From positions 1,922,001 to 1,986,000 of the forward strand of contig CAVUYP010000001.1 of the NCBI GenBank assembly GCA_963745755.1: 64,000 bases of DNA. Reading direction: 5' to 3'. The notes beneath the pieces are model-generated. The model was not told the origin of the DNA. It made no database searches and saw only the letters and a program-made list of their open reading frames with translations. The stretch comes from RHKX01 sp963745755 (GTDB taxonomy: Bacteria; Actinomycetota; Thermoleophilia; Solirubrobacterales; 70-9). Of this stretch, positions 53,529 through 62,693 are shown one piece after another (position 1 is the stretch's first letter; every line of letters begins with the position of its first letter). Position numbers and translations under genes: made by a program.

Positions 53529-56471
53529 TCAGCGGGTCAGTCGCTCCAGCAGGTAGACGAACGACTCGTAGCTCGCACCCGTCGCCCGGCTCATCCCGAT
53601 CTCGCAGGTCCGGTTCGAGCAGAGGTGGGCGTCGCCGGCCGCGGCGGCCGCCTCGCCGGCCTCGTCGGCCGTCGCCGACGCGGTCAGCTCCGGGTGCAGG
53701 AAGCCGCGGTCGCCGGCGAAGCCGCAGCAGCCGGCGGCCTCGGGCACGACCACGGTCTCGGCGAGCTCGCCGGCGAGGGCGGCGAGGTCGTCGTTGAGGG
53801 CGAGGTGAGTGCCGGAGCAGGTCGGGTGGACGACGGCGGTGCCGATCCGCTCGCCGATCTCGAGCGCCGGCAGCAGCTCGCGCGCCCAGGCGATCGAGTC
53901 GACGATCCGGAGCGCCGCGAGCCGCTCCGCGTCGGCCTCGCCGAGCAGGGCGGCGGATTCGATCAGGCCCTGCGTGCACGAGGTCGCGTCGACGACGACC
54001 GGCAACTCCCCCTCCCCCGACCAGCGCCAGAGCTCGGCGACGGTCCGCGCCGCCATCCACTCGGCGCCGCGCCGATAGCCCTTCGACACCCACGGCGTTC
54101 CGCAGCAGCTGCCGGCGATCGCAGTCGGGATCCAGACCGGACGCCCGGCCCGCAGCGAGACCGCGACCAGCGCCGCCGGCAGCGACGGCGGCGCTGCCGG
54201 ATCGGAGCCGGCGCCGCCGGGGTCGCGCCCGAAGATCCGGTTGACGCAGGCGGGCAGGTAGACGGCGGCGGCCCCCTCGCGGACGGTCGGCGGCATCGCC
54301 GTCGGCGCCGGCGGCGGCATCGGCGGTTGCCACTCGGGGACGAGCTCGGCGCTGACGACCCGGCGGGCGGCGGCGCTGAGGCCGGTCAGCGGCCCGTCGC
54401 CGATCGCCCGCGCGACGGCGGCGCCGGCGGCGAGCCCTGCGCGGGCGCCGGATTCGACCCGTTCCCAGCGCTGCGCCGCCCGCAGCGCCGCCCGCTCCTC
54501 ACCGTCGCTGCGCTCGGCCGCGCGCAGCTGCTTGACCAGCGCCCCGGTGTCGATCCCGAGCGGGCAGGTCGTCGCGCAGGTGCCGTCGGCCGCACAGGTC
54601 TGTAGCCCGTCGTACTCGTACTCCTCGATCAGCTTCGCGAGCAGCGGCGAGCCGGCCGGCTGCCGGGCCATCTCGCGGCGCAGGACGATTCGCTGCCGGG
54701 GAGTCGTCGTCAGGTTGCGGCTCGGGCAGACCGGCTCGCAGAAGCCGCACTCGACGCAGGTCGTCGCGACCTCCTCGATCGGCGGCGTCGTCTTCAGGTT
54801 CTCGAGGTGGCAGCCCGGGTCGCGGTTGAGGACGATGCCGGGCCCGAGCACGGCGCCGGGATCGGCGAGCTGTTTGATCCGCCACATCATCTCGGTCGCC
54901 GTCCTCCCCCACTCGCGCTCCACGAACGGCGCCATGTTGACGCCGGTGCCGTGCTCGGCCTTGAGCGAGCCGTCGTAGCGGTCGAGGACGAGGGCGACGA
55001 GCTCCTCCATGAACGTCTCGTAGCGCTCGACGTCCTCGGGCTTCGCGAAGTCCGGGGTCAGCATGAAGTGCAGGTTCCCGGCCGACGTGTGTCCGGCGAC
55101 GCCGCTCAGGAAGCCATGCTCGCCGAGCAGCGCGCGGATCTCCTCGGCCGCCGCGGCGATCCGCGCCGGCGGCACGCAGACGTCCTCGACGATCAGCGCC
55201 GTGCCGGGCGGCCGCAGCCTGCCGACGAGGCCGTGCAGCCCCTCGCGGACCCGCCAGTAGAGCTCGATCGTCTCCTCGTCGCGGGTGAACTCGGGCCCGC
55301 GGAACGGCTCACTATCGAGGCCGGCGAGGACCGCGGCCGTCGCCGCCTCGCCGCGGTCGAGCCCGGCCCCCTCGCCGGCGCCGAACTCGACCAGCAGCGC
55401 CGCCGACTCGAGCGGCAGCTCCTTCCAGTGCTCGGGGGTGCCGGGAATCGAGTTGGCGGCGACCATCAATGCCGGGGCGACCATCAACTCGACGGCCGAG
55501 GCGCCGGCGGCGACGAGGTCGGCGACCGGCGCGGTGGCGGCGGCGATCGAGTCGAAGTGGATCCAGGCGAGCGTCGTCCGCGCCGGCAGCGGCACGGTCT
55601 CGTAGACGGCCTCGGCGATGAAACCGAGCGTGCCCTCCGAGCCGACCAGCAGCCGCCGGAAGATCTCCAGCGGCTGATCGGCGTCGAGGAACGCGCAGAG
55701 CCGGTAGCCGGTCGTGTTCTTGATCCGGAACTTGCGGGCGATCCGCTCGCGGAGGTCGCCGTCGGAGCGGATCTCGTCGCGGATCGACGCCAGCCCGGTG
55801 GCGAGCTCGGGCTCGGCCGCCGCGAACCGGGCGGCGGCGCCGTCGGCGGCGGTGTCGATCACCGTTCCCGACGGCAGCGCGAACGTCAGCGAGCTGACCG
55901 TCACGTAGGAGTCGGCGCTGACCCCGCAGCGCATCCCCCCGGAGTTGTTGGCGATGACGCCGCCGACGGTGGCGATGTCGGTCGAGGCCGGATCGGGGCC
56001 GAGCCGGCGGCCGTACGGGGCGAGCACGCGGTTGACGTGGCCGAGGATCGTGCCGGGGCCGACCCTGACCCGGGCGCCGCCGTCGAGAACCTCGATGCCG
56101 CCCCAGTGGCGGCGGACGTCGACGAGCACGTCGTCGGTCTGCGACTGGCCGTTGAGGCTGGTGCCGCCGGCGCGAAACACGAGCGGTCTGCCGCCGGCGC
56201 CCGCCCAGGCCATCAGCCCGGCGACCTGCTCGACCGTGCGGGGTTGGACGACCGCGGCCGGGATCCGCCGGTAGGGGCTGGCGTCGGACGCGTAGCGGAT
56301 CAGGTCGCTGGCGCGGCCGAGGACCCCGTCGGCGCCGACGATCCGCTCGAGCTCTGCACCGAGGCGCGCCTCGGTGCCGGCGGCGAGCCCCGCCGGGGCG
56401 GCGTCGGAGGGAGGCGCCGTCGGCCCCGGCGGCGCGATCCGCGCGGTCTTCGGTTCGAGGATCGGCGTCAC
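53529..56471 (-). CDS. FAD-linked oxidase fused to Fe-S/CCG reductase (D-2-hydroxyacid dehydrogenase type)
   Basis: A 980-residue fusion. Residues about 70-250 are a PCMH-type FAD domain (FRAGGTSLNGQSQ near 100-112, ATVGGVIANNSGGMRCG near 160-176); 270-540 the FAD-oxidase C-terminal domain ending KAEHGTGVNMAPF. Two ferredoxin-type cysteine sets follow, CVECGFCEPVCP near 567 and CAADGTCATTCPLG near 625, and two CCG motifs, GSCCGTPW near 787 and AGCCGFAGDRGF near 911. This layout matches large D-lactate/D-2-hydroxyglutarate/glycolate dehydrogenases that pass electrons to quinone. Beside benzoylformate decarboxylase, oxidation of a 2-hydroxyacid such as mandelate is a fair guess. It starts 19 bases after that gene. 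Confidence 0.88.
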   Translation of the reverse strand: MTPILEPKTARIAPPGPTAPPSDAAPAGLAAGTEARLGAELERIVGADGVLGRASDLIRYASDASPYRRIPAAVVQPRTVEQVAGLMAWAGAGGRPLVFRAGGTSLNGQSQTDDVLVDVRRHWGGIEVLDGGARVRVGPGTILGHVNRVLAPYGRRLGPDPASTDIATVGGVIANNSGGMRCGVSADSYVTVSSLTFALPSGTVIDTAADGAAARFAAAEPELATGLASIRDEIRSDGDLRERIARKFRIKNTTGYRLCAFLDADQPLEIFRRLLVGSEGTLGFIAEAVYETVPLPARTTLAWIHFDSIAAATAPVADLVAAGASAVELMVAPALMVAANSIPGTPEHWKELPLESAALLVEFGAGEGAGLDRGEAATAAVLAGLDSEPFRGPEFTRDEETIELYWRVREGLHGLVGRLRPPGTALIVEDVCVPPARIAAAAEEIRALLGEHGFLSGVAGHTSAGNLHFMLTPDFAKPEDVERYETFMEELVALVLDRYDGSLKAEHGTGVNMAPFVEREWGRTATEMMWRIKQLADPGAVLGPGIVLNRDPGCHLENLKTTPPIEEVATTCVECGFCEPVCPSRNLTTTPRQRIVLRREMARQPAGSPLLAKLIEEYEYDGLQTCAADGTCATTCPLGIDTGALVKQLRAAERSDGEERAALRAAQRWERVESGARAGLAAGAAVARAIGDGPLTGLSAAARRVVSAELVPEWQPPMPPPAPTAMPPTVREGAAAVYLPACVNRIFGRDPGGAGSDPAAPPSLPAALVAVSLRAGRPVWIPTAIAGSCCGTPWVSKGYRRGAEWMAARTVAELWRWSGEGELPVVVDATSCTQGLIESAALLGEADAERLAALRIVDSIAWARELLPALEIGERIGTAVVHPTCSGTHLALNDDLAALAGELAETVVVPEAAGCCGFAGDRGFLHPELTASATADEAGEAAAAAGDAHLCSNRTCEIGMSRATGASYESFVYLLERLTR

Positions 56472-56490
56472 CGCGGCTGCCTCCGGCGTC

Positions 56491-58110
56491 CTAGGCCAGC
56501 CACATTCCCGGCGCGACCCCGATCTCGATCAGGCCCGGCCCGCTCGCGCCGCTGCGGGCCTGCAGCGCCGCCTCCAGCTCGCCGCCGCTGTCGACCCGCT
56601 GCGCGGGGACCCCGTACCCGGCGGCGACCGCGGCGACGTCGAGCGCCGGCAGGTCGAGGCCGGGAGCGTTCTCGACGCCCTCGGCCAACGAGAACCACTT
56701 GAGGATCGCGTACTCGGAGTTGCGGAGGACGAGGAACGTGACCGGGACGTCGTAGGCGGCGGCGCTCCAGAAGGCGGTGATCGCGTACTGGGCGGAGCCC
56801 TCGCCGACGACGCAGACGACCGGCCGGTCGGGCTCGGCCATCTGCACGCCGACGGCGGCGGCGAGGCCGAAGCCGAGCCCGCCGCCGGCGCCGAAGTAGT
56901 AGCTGCCCCGCCGCGAGATCCGCAGCTGATTGCGCAGCGCCAGCGTCGCCGAAGGCGCCTCGAGGACGACGATGCCGTCGTCCGGGAACGCGGCGGCGAG
57001 CGCCGCCATCGCCTCGGTTCCGCTGATCGGCCCGCCCGGCTCGAGCCCGACGTCGGCCGGATCCATCGGCGCCTCGCGCGGCTCCGGCGCCGGCCGGCTC
57101 GGCTCGGCGTCGCCGAGCTCGGCGAGCAGCGCCGCCAGGGTCAGCGCGACGTCGGCGACGATCGCCTCGCCCATCGGCGCCCGGGCGGCCTCCTCGGGAT
57201 CGGAGGTGACGACGACGAGCTCGGCGCCGTCGGGCAGCAGGTCACCGGGGATGTAGGGGTAGTAGGCGAAGACGGAGGCGCCGACGACGAGGATCAGGTC
57301 GTGGCCGGCCAGGGTCTCGGCGATCGGCCCGATCGCCGGCGGCAGCACGCCGCGGAAGTTGGCGTGCCCTTCCGGGAACCCGAGCCTGCCGCCGCCGGTT
57401 GCCGGGATCGACCAGACCGGCAGGTTCTGCGACTCGGCGAGCTCGACGCCGAGGTCCCAGCCCCCCGAAGCATCGAGGTCGGGGCCGGCGACGAGCACCG
57501 GGTTCGACGCCGCGGCGATCCGACCGGCGAGCTCGGCGACCCGGTCGGGGGCAGCGCCGGCGCGGCCGTCGACGCGGCGGGCGATCGCCTGCGCCGAGCC
57601 GTCGGCATCGGCCTCGGCGGTCCAGTCGTCCATCGGGATCGAGACGAACGCCGGGCCCTTCGGAGGCAACGAGGCGGTGTGGATCGCCCGGCCGATCGCC
57701 GCCGGGACGTCGGCCGCCCGCGGCACCTCGTAGGACCACTTGACGAGCGGGTGCGGCATCCGCGCCGCCTCGCGGTTGGTCAGGTTGGCCTGCATCGTGA
57801 TCGCCGGGCGGACCTGCTGGCCCGCCGTGATCAGCAACGGCGCGTGGTTGGCCTGGGCGTTGAAGATCGCCCCCATCGCGTTGCCGACGCCGGGCGCCGT
57901 ATGGAGGTTGACGTGGCCGACGGTGCCGCTCGCCTGCGCGTAACCGTCCGCCATCCCGACCACGACGGCCTCCTGGAGGCCGAGCACGTAGCTGAAGTCG
58001 TCGGGGTAGTCGGCGAGCATCGGCAGCTCGGTCGAGCCCGGGTTGCCGAAGATCGTCGTCATCCCTCGTGCCCGCAGGAGCTCGAAGGTGGCCTCCCGAA
58101 CCGTGCTCAT
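56491..58110 (-). CDS. mdlC: Benzoylformate decarboxylase-type TPP enzyme
   Basis: A 539-residue TPP-dependent decarboxylase. The residues known to act in Pseudomonas benzoylformate decarboxylase occur at the same numbers: Ser26 in FGNPGSTELP, Glu47 in LQEAVVVGMADGYA, His70 in VNLHTAPG, and a His in FPEGHANFRG near 281. The TPP/magnesium motif is VVGEGSAQYAITAFW near 430 with Glu for the usual Asp. It should turn a 2-oxoacid such as benzoylformate into the aldehyde and CO2. The ATG is preceded by GGAGAGGATC and, further up, TAGGGT. It leads a two-gene unit with the FAD/Fe-S oxidase. Confidence 0.87.
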   Translation of the reverse strand: MSTVREATFELLRARGMTTIFGNPGSTELPMLADYPDDFSYVLGLQEAVVVGMADGYAQASGTVGHVNLHTAPGVGNAMGAIFNAQANHAPLLITAGQQVRPAITMQANLTNREAARMPHPLVKWSYEVPRAADVPAAIGRAIHTASLPPKGPAFVSIPMDDWTAEADADGSAQAIARRVDGRAGAAPDRVAELAGRIAAASNPVLVAGPDLDASGGWDLGVELAESQNLPVWSIPATGGGRLGFPEGHANFRGVLPPAIGPIAETLAGHDLILVVGASVFAYYPYIPGDLLPDGAELVVVTSDPEEAARAPMGEAIVADVALTLAALLAELGDAEPSRPAPEPREAPMDPADVGLEPGGPISGTEAMAALAAAFPDDGIVVLEAPSATLALRNQLRISRRGSYYFGAGGGLGFGLAAAVGVQMAEPDRPVVCVVGEGSAQYAITAFWSAAAYDVPVTFLVLRNSEYAILKWFSLAEGVENAPGLDLPALDVAAVAAGYGVPAQRVDSGGELEAALQARSGASGPGLIEIGVAPGMWLA

Positions 58111-58146
58111 CTGATCCTCTCCGGTTGCTGCCGTCTTGGTGGTCGG

Positions 58147-58152
58147 ACCCTA
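58147..58152 (-). promoter_or_regulatory. Probable -10 element of mdlC
   Basis: On the minus strand TAGGGT is followed by a leader of about 36 bases with a GGAGAGG ribosome binding site, so this unit is not leaderless. Confidence 0.4.
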
Positions 58153-58267
58153 CCGGTCGCTTTTCGCTGACTCCCGCCCGAGCCCTGGGGCGGTCCGGCT
58201 CCCGAGCCGGCACGAATCCGGTCGCCACGACCGCCAAATCCGTGCCGCTTCGGCGCGAGCCCGTCTG

Positions 58268-58293
58268 CCAGCGGTCGTTGGCAGGCTGCCAAC
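58268..58293 (+). promoter_or_regulatory. Candidate TetR operator
   Basis: A perfect 17-base palindrome GTTGGCAGGCTGCCAAC (58277-58293) overlaps a second inverted pair TGCCA...TGGCA beginning at 58267. It covers the -35-like TTGGCA and ends 6 bases before the -10-like TAGCAT of the tetR gene, an ideal place for self-repression. Confidence 0.65.
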
Positions 58294-58299
58294 CTTCGC

Positions 58300-58305
58300 T
58301 AGCAT
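58300..58305 (+). promoter_or_regulatory. Probable -10 element of tetR-thiolase-acyl-CoA dehydrogenase
   Basis: TAGCAT lies 10 bases before the ATG at 58316, with TTGGCA 16 bases upstream as a -35 candidate. Confidence 0.55.
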
Positions 58306-58315
58306 TCGGTCGGCG

Positions 58316-58978
58316 ATGGAAGCAAGCGCCGCCGACCCCTCCGCTGCCGCGCTCCGCGTCGACGGGGACGAGCGCCGCCGGCGGATCCTCTCCACCGCCC
58401 GCCGGCTGTTCTCCGAGCGCGGCTACAGCGACGTCTCGACGACCGAGATCGCCGCCGAGGCCGAGGTCGCCCGCGGTCTCATCAACCACTACTTCGGGAC
58501 CAAGCGCGAGCTCTACGTCGAGGTCGTCCGCGAGATGGTCCGCTTCCGCTCCCAGCCGGTGCCCGAGTACGTCGACGGGGCGACGCCGCAGGCGCGGCTC
58601 GACGAGTCGATCGACCGCTGGCTGGAGATGGTCGAGCGCAACCGTGAGGCCTGGCTGGCCGCCGTCGGCGCCGAGGGCCTCGGCCACGACCCCGAGATCG
58701 CCGCCGTCCTCGACGACGCCCGCGAGGAGGCGACGACCCGGCTGATCCAGGTGCTCGGCCTGGGCCCCGCCGCGGACGCGCCGCCGGAGCTGCACGCGGT
58801 GCTCCGCGCCTACGGCGGCATGGCCGAGGCGGCGACGCGCGAGTGGCTCGAGCGCGACCGCTGGAGCCGCGATCAGGTCGCCGCCTTCCTGAAGGCGGCG
58901 CTACCGGAACTAGTCGGGGGCGCCTACCAGGCGATCCCGAAGCAGACAGCAACGAGCAACCAAGGAGAACCGCGATGA
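58316..58978 (+). CDS. TetR-family transcriptional regulator
   Basis: A 220-residue one-domain-pair regulator. The N-terminal helix-turn-helix reads RRRRILSTARRLFSERGYSDVSTTEIAAEAEVARGLINHYFGTKRELYVEVV, and the C-terminal all-helical part is a ligand-binding and dimer domain. The ATG at 58316 is chosen because it follows the -10 element and operator-like palindrome. It overlaps the thiolase by ATGA and so is made with the two genes it probably controls. The ligand is likely an acyl-CoA or aromatic acid, by context only. Confidence 0.9.
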   Translation: MEASAADPSAAALRVDGDERRRRILSTARRLFSERGYSDVSTTEIAAEAEVARGLINHYFGTKRELYVEVVREMVRFRSQPVPEYVDGATPQARLDESIDRWLEMVERNREAWLAAVGAEGLGHDPEIAAVLDDAREEATTRLIQVLGLGPAADAPPELHAVLRAYGGMAEAATREWLERDRWSRDQVAAFLKAALPELVGGAYQAIPKQTATSNQGEPR

Positions 58979-60177
58979 GCAACAGGACGTTCGTGATCGG
59001 CGTCGGCATGACGAAGTTCGACAAGCCCGGCAGCAAGGAGGGCGACTACCCGGATTGGGCCAAGGAGGCGGGCGAGAAGGCGCTGGCCGACGCCGGCATC
59101 CCCTACGACGACGTCGAGGAGGCGTTCGCCGGCTACTGCTACGGCGACTCCACCTACGGCCAGCGGGCGATCTATGGGCTCGGCCTGACCGGGATCCCGG
59201 TCGTCAACGTCAACAACAACTGCTCGACCGGCTCGTCGGCCCTCTACCTCGCCCGCCGTGCCGTCCAGGGCGGTCTCGTCGACTGCACGCTCGCGGTCGG
59301 CTTCGAGAAGATGGAGAAGGGCTCGCTGGGGATGAAGTACACCGACCGGACCCCGGCGCTCGACAAGCACATGGGCCGCATGTTCGAGGTCCGCGATCCC
59401 GAGGAGTCGCCGTTCGCACCGCAGATGTTCGGCAACGCCGGCCGCGATCACATGGACAAGTACGGCTCCAAGCCCGAGCACTTCGCCTGGATCGGCTGGA
59501 AGAACCACAAGCACTCCGTCAACAACCCCTACGCCCAGTTCCAGGACGAGTACTCGCTCGACGAGATCAAGGACGCGCGGATGATCCACGAGCCGCTGAC
59601 GAAGCTGCAGTGCTCGCCGACCTCCGACGGCGCGGCCGCGGTGATCGTCGCCTCCGAGCGGTACGTCGACGAGCACGACCTCTGGGATCAGGCGGTCGAG
59701 ATCGCCGGCCAGTCGATGGTCACCGACATGAGCTCGACGTTCGACGAGAACGCCGACTGCATGACGATCGTCGGCTACGACATGTCCAAGGAGGCAGCCC
59801 GCCAGGCCTACGAGGAGGCCGGGATCAGCGCCGACGAGGTCGACGTCTGCGAGCTCCACGACTGCTTCAGCGCCAACGAGCTGATCACCTACGAGGCGCT
59901 CGGCTTCGCCGACGAGGGCGAGGGGCATCTGCTCGTCGAGGCCGAGGCGACGACCTACGGCGGCGACGGCCCGGTCGTCAACCCCTCCGGCGGCCTGATC
60001 AGCAAGGGGCATCCGCTCGGCGCAACCGGCCTCGCCCAGTGCAGCGAGCTCACCTGGCAGCTGCGCGGCACCGCCGACAAGCGCCAGGTCGACGATGCCA
60101 AGGTGGCGCTCCAGCACAACATCGGACTCGGCGGCGCCGCCGTCGTCTCCGTCTACAAGCCGGCCGTCAAGGCCTGA
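58975..60177 (+). CDS. Thiolase-superfamily protein (SCP-x/lipid-transfer type)
   Basis: A 400-residue thiolase of the SCP-x-like group: nucleophile Cys83 in VNVNNNCSTGSSALYLA, VDVCELHDCFSANELITYEAL with the second loop, NPSGGLISKGHPLGATGLAQ with the His, and a C-terminal NIGLGGAAVVSVYK where classical thiolases have the CxG cysteine; here the Cys is absent (GLGGA). Such proteins cleave branched or steroid-side-chain 3-oxoacyl-CoAs, or act in retro-aldol steps. AAGGAG lies 8 bases before the ATG. Co-translated with TetR, and 14 bases ahead of the acyl-CoA dehydrogenase. Confidence 0.9.
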   Translation: MSNRTFVIGVGMTKFDKPGSKEGDYPDWAKEAGEKALADAGIPYDDVEEAFAGYCYGDSTYGQRAIYGLGLTGIPVVNVNNNCSTGSSALYLARRAVQGGLVDCTLAVGFEKMEKGSLGMKYTDRTPALDKHMGRMFEVRDPEESPFAPQMFGNAGRDHMDKYGSKPEHFAWIGWKNHKHSVNNPYAQFQDEYSLDEIKDARMIHEPLTKLQCSPTSDGAAAVIVASERYVDEHDLWDQAVEIAGQSMVTDMSSTFDENADCMTIVGYDMSKEAARQAYEEAGISADEVDVCELHDCFSANELITYEALGFADEGEGHLLVEAEATTYGGDGPVVNPSGGLISKGHPLGATGLAQCSELTWQLRGTADKRQVDDAKVALQHNIGLGGAAVVSVYKPAVKA

Positions 60178-60191
60178 GGAGAGATCCGCAG

Positions 60192-61364
60192 ATGAGCACG
60201 ATCACAGCGAGCCCGGTCAGCGGGCTGACCGACGAGCAGCTCGACTTCCAGCGGGCGATCCGCGACTTCGCCCAGCGGGAGTGCGGGACCGCCGAGCAAC
60301 GCGAGCGGCTGACCAACGGCTACGCCGAGCTCCACAACCAGGAGATCTACGAGAAGCTCGGCGAGCTCGGCTGGCTCGGCGTCTCCGTCGACGAGCGGTA
60401 CGGGGGCGCCGGCGCGGGGATGGTCGATGCCTGCATCTTCCTCGAGGAGACGATGCGCGGCCTCGTCCCGATCGCCGGCTACGGCGTCAGCCTGATCGTC
60501 GCCGGCGCCTACGAGCGCTTCGGCAGCGAGGAGCAGAAGCAGGAGATCCTCAGCGGCATCTGCAGGGGCCGGGTCGAGGCGATCGCGATGTCGGAGCCGG
60601 GGGCCGGCTCCGACGTCGGCGCGCTCTCCTGCAAGGCCGAGAGGAGCTCAGACAACGGTGGGGGCTACGTGCTGAACGGTCAGAAGACCTGGATCAGCGC
60701 CGCCCACCTGGCCGACCACATCCTCGTCGTCGCCCGCTCCGACAGCTCCGGCTCCAAGCACGAGGGGCTGTCGATGTTCTCGGTCCCGACCGACGCCGAG
60801 GGGATCGAGATCCGTGGGATCGAGACGATGGGCGGCAAGGAGGTCAACGACGTCTTCCTGACCGACTGCCACGTCGGCGACGAGCGCGTCATCGGCGAGC
60901 CCGGCAACGGCTGGATGCAGCTGATGGCGGGGCTCAACGTCGAGCGGCTGATCCTCGCGGCGACGGCGCTGGGGATCGGCCAGCGGGCCTTCGACGACGT
61001 CCTCGACTACGTCAAGGAGCGCAAGCAGTTCGGGCGCCCGATCGGATCGTTCCAGTCGCTAAAGCACCGGCTCGCCGACCTCGCGACCGAGCTCGAGTGC
61101 ACCCGCCTGCTGGTCTACGACGTCGCCGCCAAGGTCGATGCCGACCCCGCTCAGATGCTCCCCCGCGAGGCATCGATGGCGAAGCTGAAGGCGACCGAGG
61201 TCGCCAAGCACGTCTCGCTCGAGGGCATGCAGATGATGGGTGGCTACGGCTACGCCTCCGAGTACGACATGGAGCGCCATGTCCGCGCGACGCTGGTGAT
61301 GTCGATCTACGGCGGCACCAACGAGATCCAGCGCGAGATCGTCGCCAAGACCTACGGACTGTAG
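60192..61364 (+). CDS. Acyl-CoA dehydrogenase
   Basis: A 390-residue flavin dehydrogenase: LTDEQLDFQRAIRDFAQREC at the front, EAIAMSEPGAGSDVGALSC (FAD/substrate motif), GYVLNGQKTWISAAHLADHILVVAR, ERKQFGRPIGSFQSLKHRLADL, and QMMGGYGYASEYDMERHVR with IYGGTNEIQREIVAKTYGL at the end. The YGGTNEI motif has Gly where the medium-chain enzyme has its catalytic Glu, so the base is elsewhere, as in several other subgroups. GAGGAGAG precedes the ATG. With the thiolase it suggests beta-oxidation of an unusual acyl-CoA. Confidence 0.92.
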   Translation: MSTITASPVSGLTDEQLDFQRAIRDFAQRECGTAEQRERLTNGYAELHNQEIYEKLGELGWLGVSVDERYGGAGAGMVDACIFLEETMRGLVPIAGYGVSLIVAGAYERFGSEEQKQEILSGICRGRVEAIAMSEPGAGSDVGALSCKAERSSDNGGGYVLNGQKTWISAAHLADHILVVARSDSSGSKHEGLSMFSVPTDAEGIEIRGIETMGGKEVNDVFLTDCHVGDERVIGEPGNGWMQLMAGLNVERLILAATALGIGQRAFDDVLDYVKERKQFGRPIGSFQSLKHRLADLATELECTRLLVYDVAAKVDADPAQMLPREASMAKLKATEVAKHVSLEGMQMMGGYGYASEYDMERHVRATLVMSIYGGTNEIQREIVAKTYGL

Positions 61365-61399
61365 GGCGGCGGCGCGCGATCCCGACCCGGGCACAGGCA

Positions 61400-61405
61400 T
61401 AGACT
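61400..61405 (+). promoter_or_regulatory. Probable -10 element of the esterase gene
   Basis: TAGACT ends 9 bases before the TTG at 61415. Confidence 0.45.
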
Positions 61406-61414
61406 CGGGGCCGC

Positions 61415-62659
61415 TTGGACACAGATCGATCCCACGATCGACCCCCCGGATTCGCCCGGGCGGCGCTGCGGGAGCAGGTCCGGATCGCCCGGATCCAGCC
61501 CCGTGCCCCCTTCGCCCTGCTGTTCCGCGTCAGCCGCTGGTGGACCTCGACGGTGCTGCGCGAATCGGCGCCGCAGCTCGTCGCCGGCGGGATCGCCGGT
61601 CTCGTGGCGCTGCGGGTGCTGCGGATCCCGGGCCGGATCAGGACGGCGCTGCGCGCCCTCGTCGCCGTCGCGGTGATCTGGGAGCTGCGCAACGGCTGGC
61701 TCGCGCACCGCAGCGTCGCCCGGATCGAGGAGGCCCTCGAGGGGCTGGAGGCGGCCGACGACGACGAGCCCCGGGTGCCGCGCAGCCATCTCGCGGTGCC
61801 GCCGCTGATGTTCGTCGCCCGCGGGGTCAGCCGCGAGCGCGGCCTCGTCTTCGCCGAGGTCGACGGCAGCCGCCTCCGCCTCGACGTCTACCGCAATGCC
61901 GCCGAGCGGTTCGACGCCGGGCCGCGGCCGGCCGTGATCCAGGTCCATGGCGGCGGCTGGTTCGCCGGGTCACGCTACGAGCAGGGGATACCGCTGCTCA
62001 ACCACCTCGCCCAGATCGGCTGGACGGGCTTCAACATCGACTACCGGCTCAGTCCCGAGGCGACGTTTCCCGACCAGATCATCGACGTCAAGCGAGCGAT
62101 CGCCTGGGTTCGCGACAACGCCGAGGAGCTGCACGTCGACCCGGGGATGATCTGCATCACCGGCGGCTCGGCCGGCGGCCACCTGACCGCGCTCGCCGGG
62201 CTGACCGAGAACGCCCCCGAATACCAACCGGGATTCGAGGACGCCGACACTTCGCTCGCCGCCGTCGTCCCCTTCTACGGCGTCTACGACCTGACCAACT
62301 CGGGCGGCTTCTACTACGCGGGCATGCGCGACTGGGTGCTCGAGCAGGTCGTCTTCAAGCGCCGCTACGACGACGACCCGGAGCTGTTCCGCTCGGCCTC
62401 GCCGAGCTTCCGCGTCGATGCCACGGCGCCGCCGTTTCTGGTCATCCACGGCGAACGCGACACGCTCGTCCCGGTCGGCGACGCCCGCGACTTCGTCGCC
62501 CGGCTGCGGGCCGTCTCGCGGCAGCCGGTCCGCTACATCGAGCTGCCCGCCGCCGAGCACGCCTTCGACCTCTGGCCGTCGGAGCGAACCGCCCGGGTCG
62601 TCGAGGGGATCGGCCGGTTCCTGACCGCGATCGCCCGCGGCGAGCACGCCGCTGCGTAG
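61415..62659 (+). CDS. Alpha/beta-hydrolase esterase (BD-FAE/HSL-like) with N-terminal membrane part
   Basis: A 414-residue hydrolase. The first 120 residues contain a hydrophobic stretch (LVAGGIAGLVALRVLRI, then a second around ALVAVAVIWELRN) and may anchor it. The catalytic domain has the oxyanion motif VIQVHGGGWFAGSRYEQG, the nucleophile elbow ITGGSAGGHLTALAGL (Ser), LVIHGERDTLVPVGDAR (Asp) and AEHAFDLWPSE (His). This fits carboxylesterases of the hormone-sensitive-lipase type. TTG start with TAGACT 9 bases upstream. Substrate unknown; a lipid ester would suit the membrane part. Confidence 0.87.
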   Translation: MDTDRSHDRPPGFARAALREQVRIARIQPRAPFALLFRVSRWWTSTVLRESAPQLVAGGIAGLVALRVLRIPGRIRTALRALVAVAVIWELRNGWLAHRSVARIEEALEGLEAADDDEPRVPRSHLAVPPLMFVARGVSRERGLVFAEVDGSRLRLDVYRNAAERFDAGPRPAVIQVHGGGWFAGSRYEQGIPLLNHLAQIGWTGFNIDYRLSPEATFPDQIIDVKRAIAWVRDNAEELHVDPGMICITGGSAGGHLTALAGLTENAPEYQPGFEDADTSLAAVVPFYGVYDLTNSGGFYYAGMRDWVLEQVVFKRRYDDDPELFRSASPSFRVDATAPPFLVIHGERDTLVPVGDARDFVARLRAVSRQPVRYIELPAAEHAFDLWPSERTARVVEGIGRFLTAIARGEHAAA

Positions 62660-62662
62660 GAT
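62657..62662 (+). promoter_or_regulatory. Probable -10 element of the baeRF gene
   Basis: TAGGAT overlaps the end of the esterase gene and is followed by a leader of about 31 bases with GAGGA at 62684-62688 before the ATG. Confidence 0.35.
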
Positions 62663-62693
62663 CGAGGCCACCGTCCCCGAGCCGAGGATCCGC

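Larger units (their letters stand above)
58111..58315. other. Divergent promoter region between mdlC and tetR
   Basis: This 205-base gap holds the promoter elements for both directions and the inverted repeats listed separately. Apart from these I see no gene or RNA. Bases 58153-58260 show no clear signal. Confidence 0.6.
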
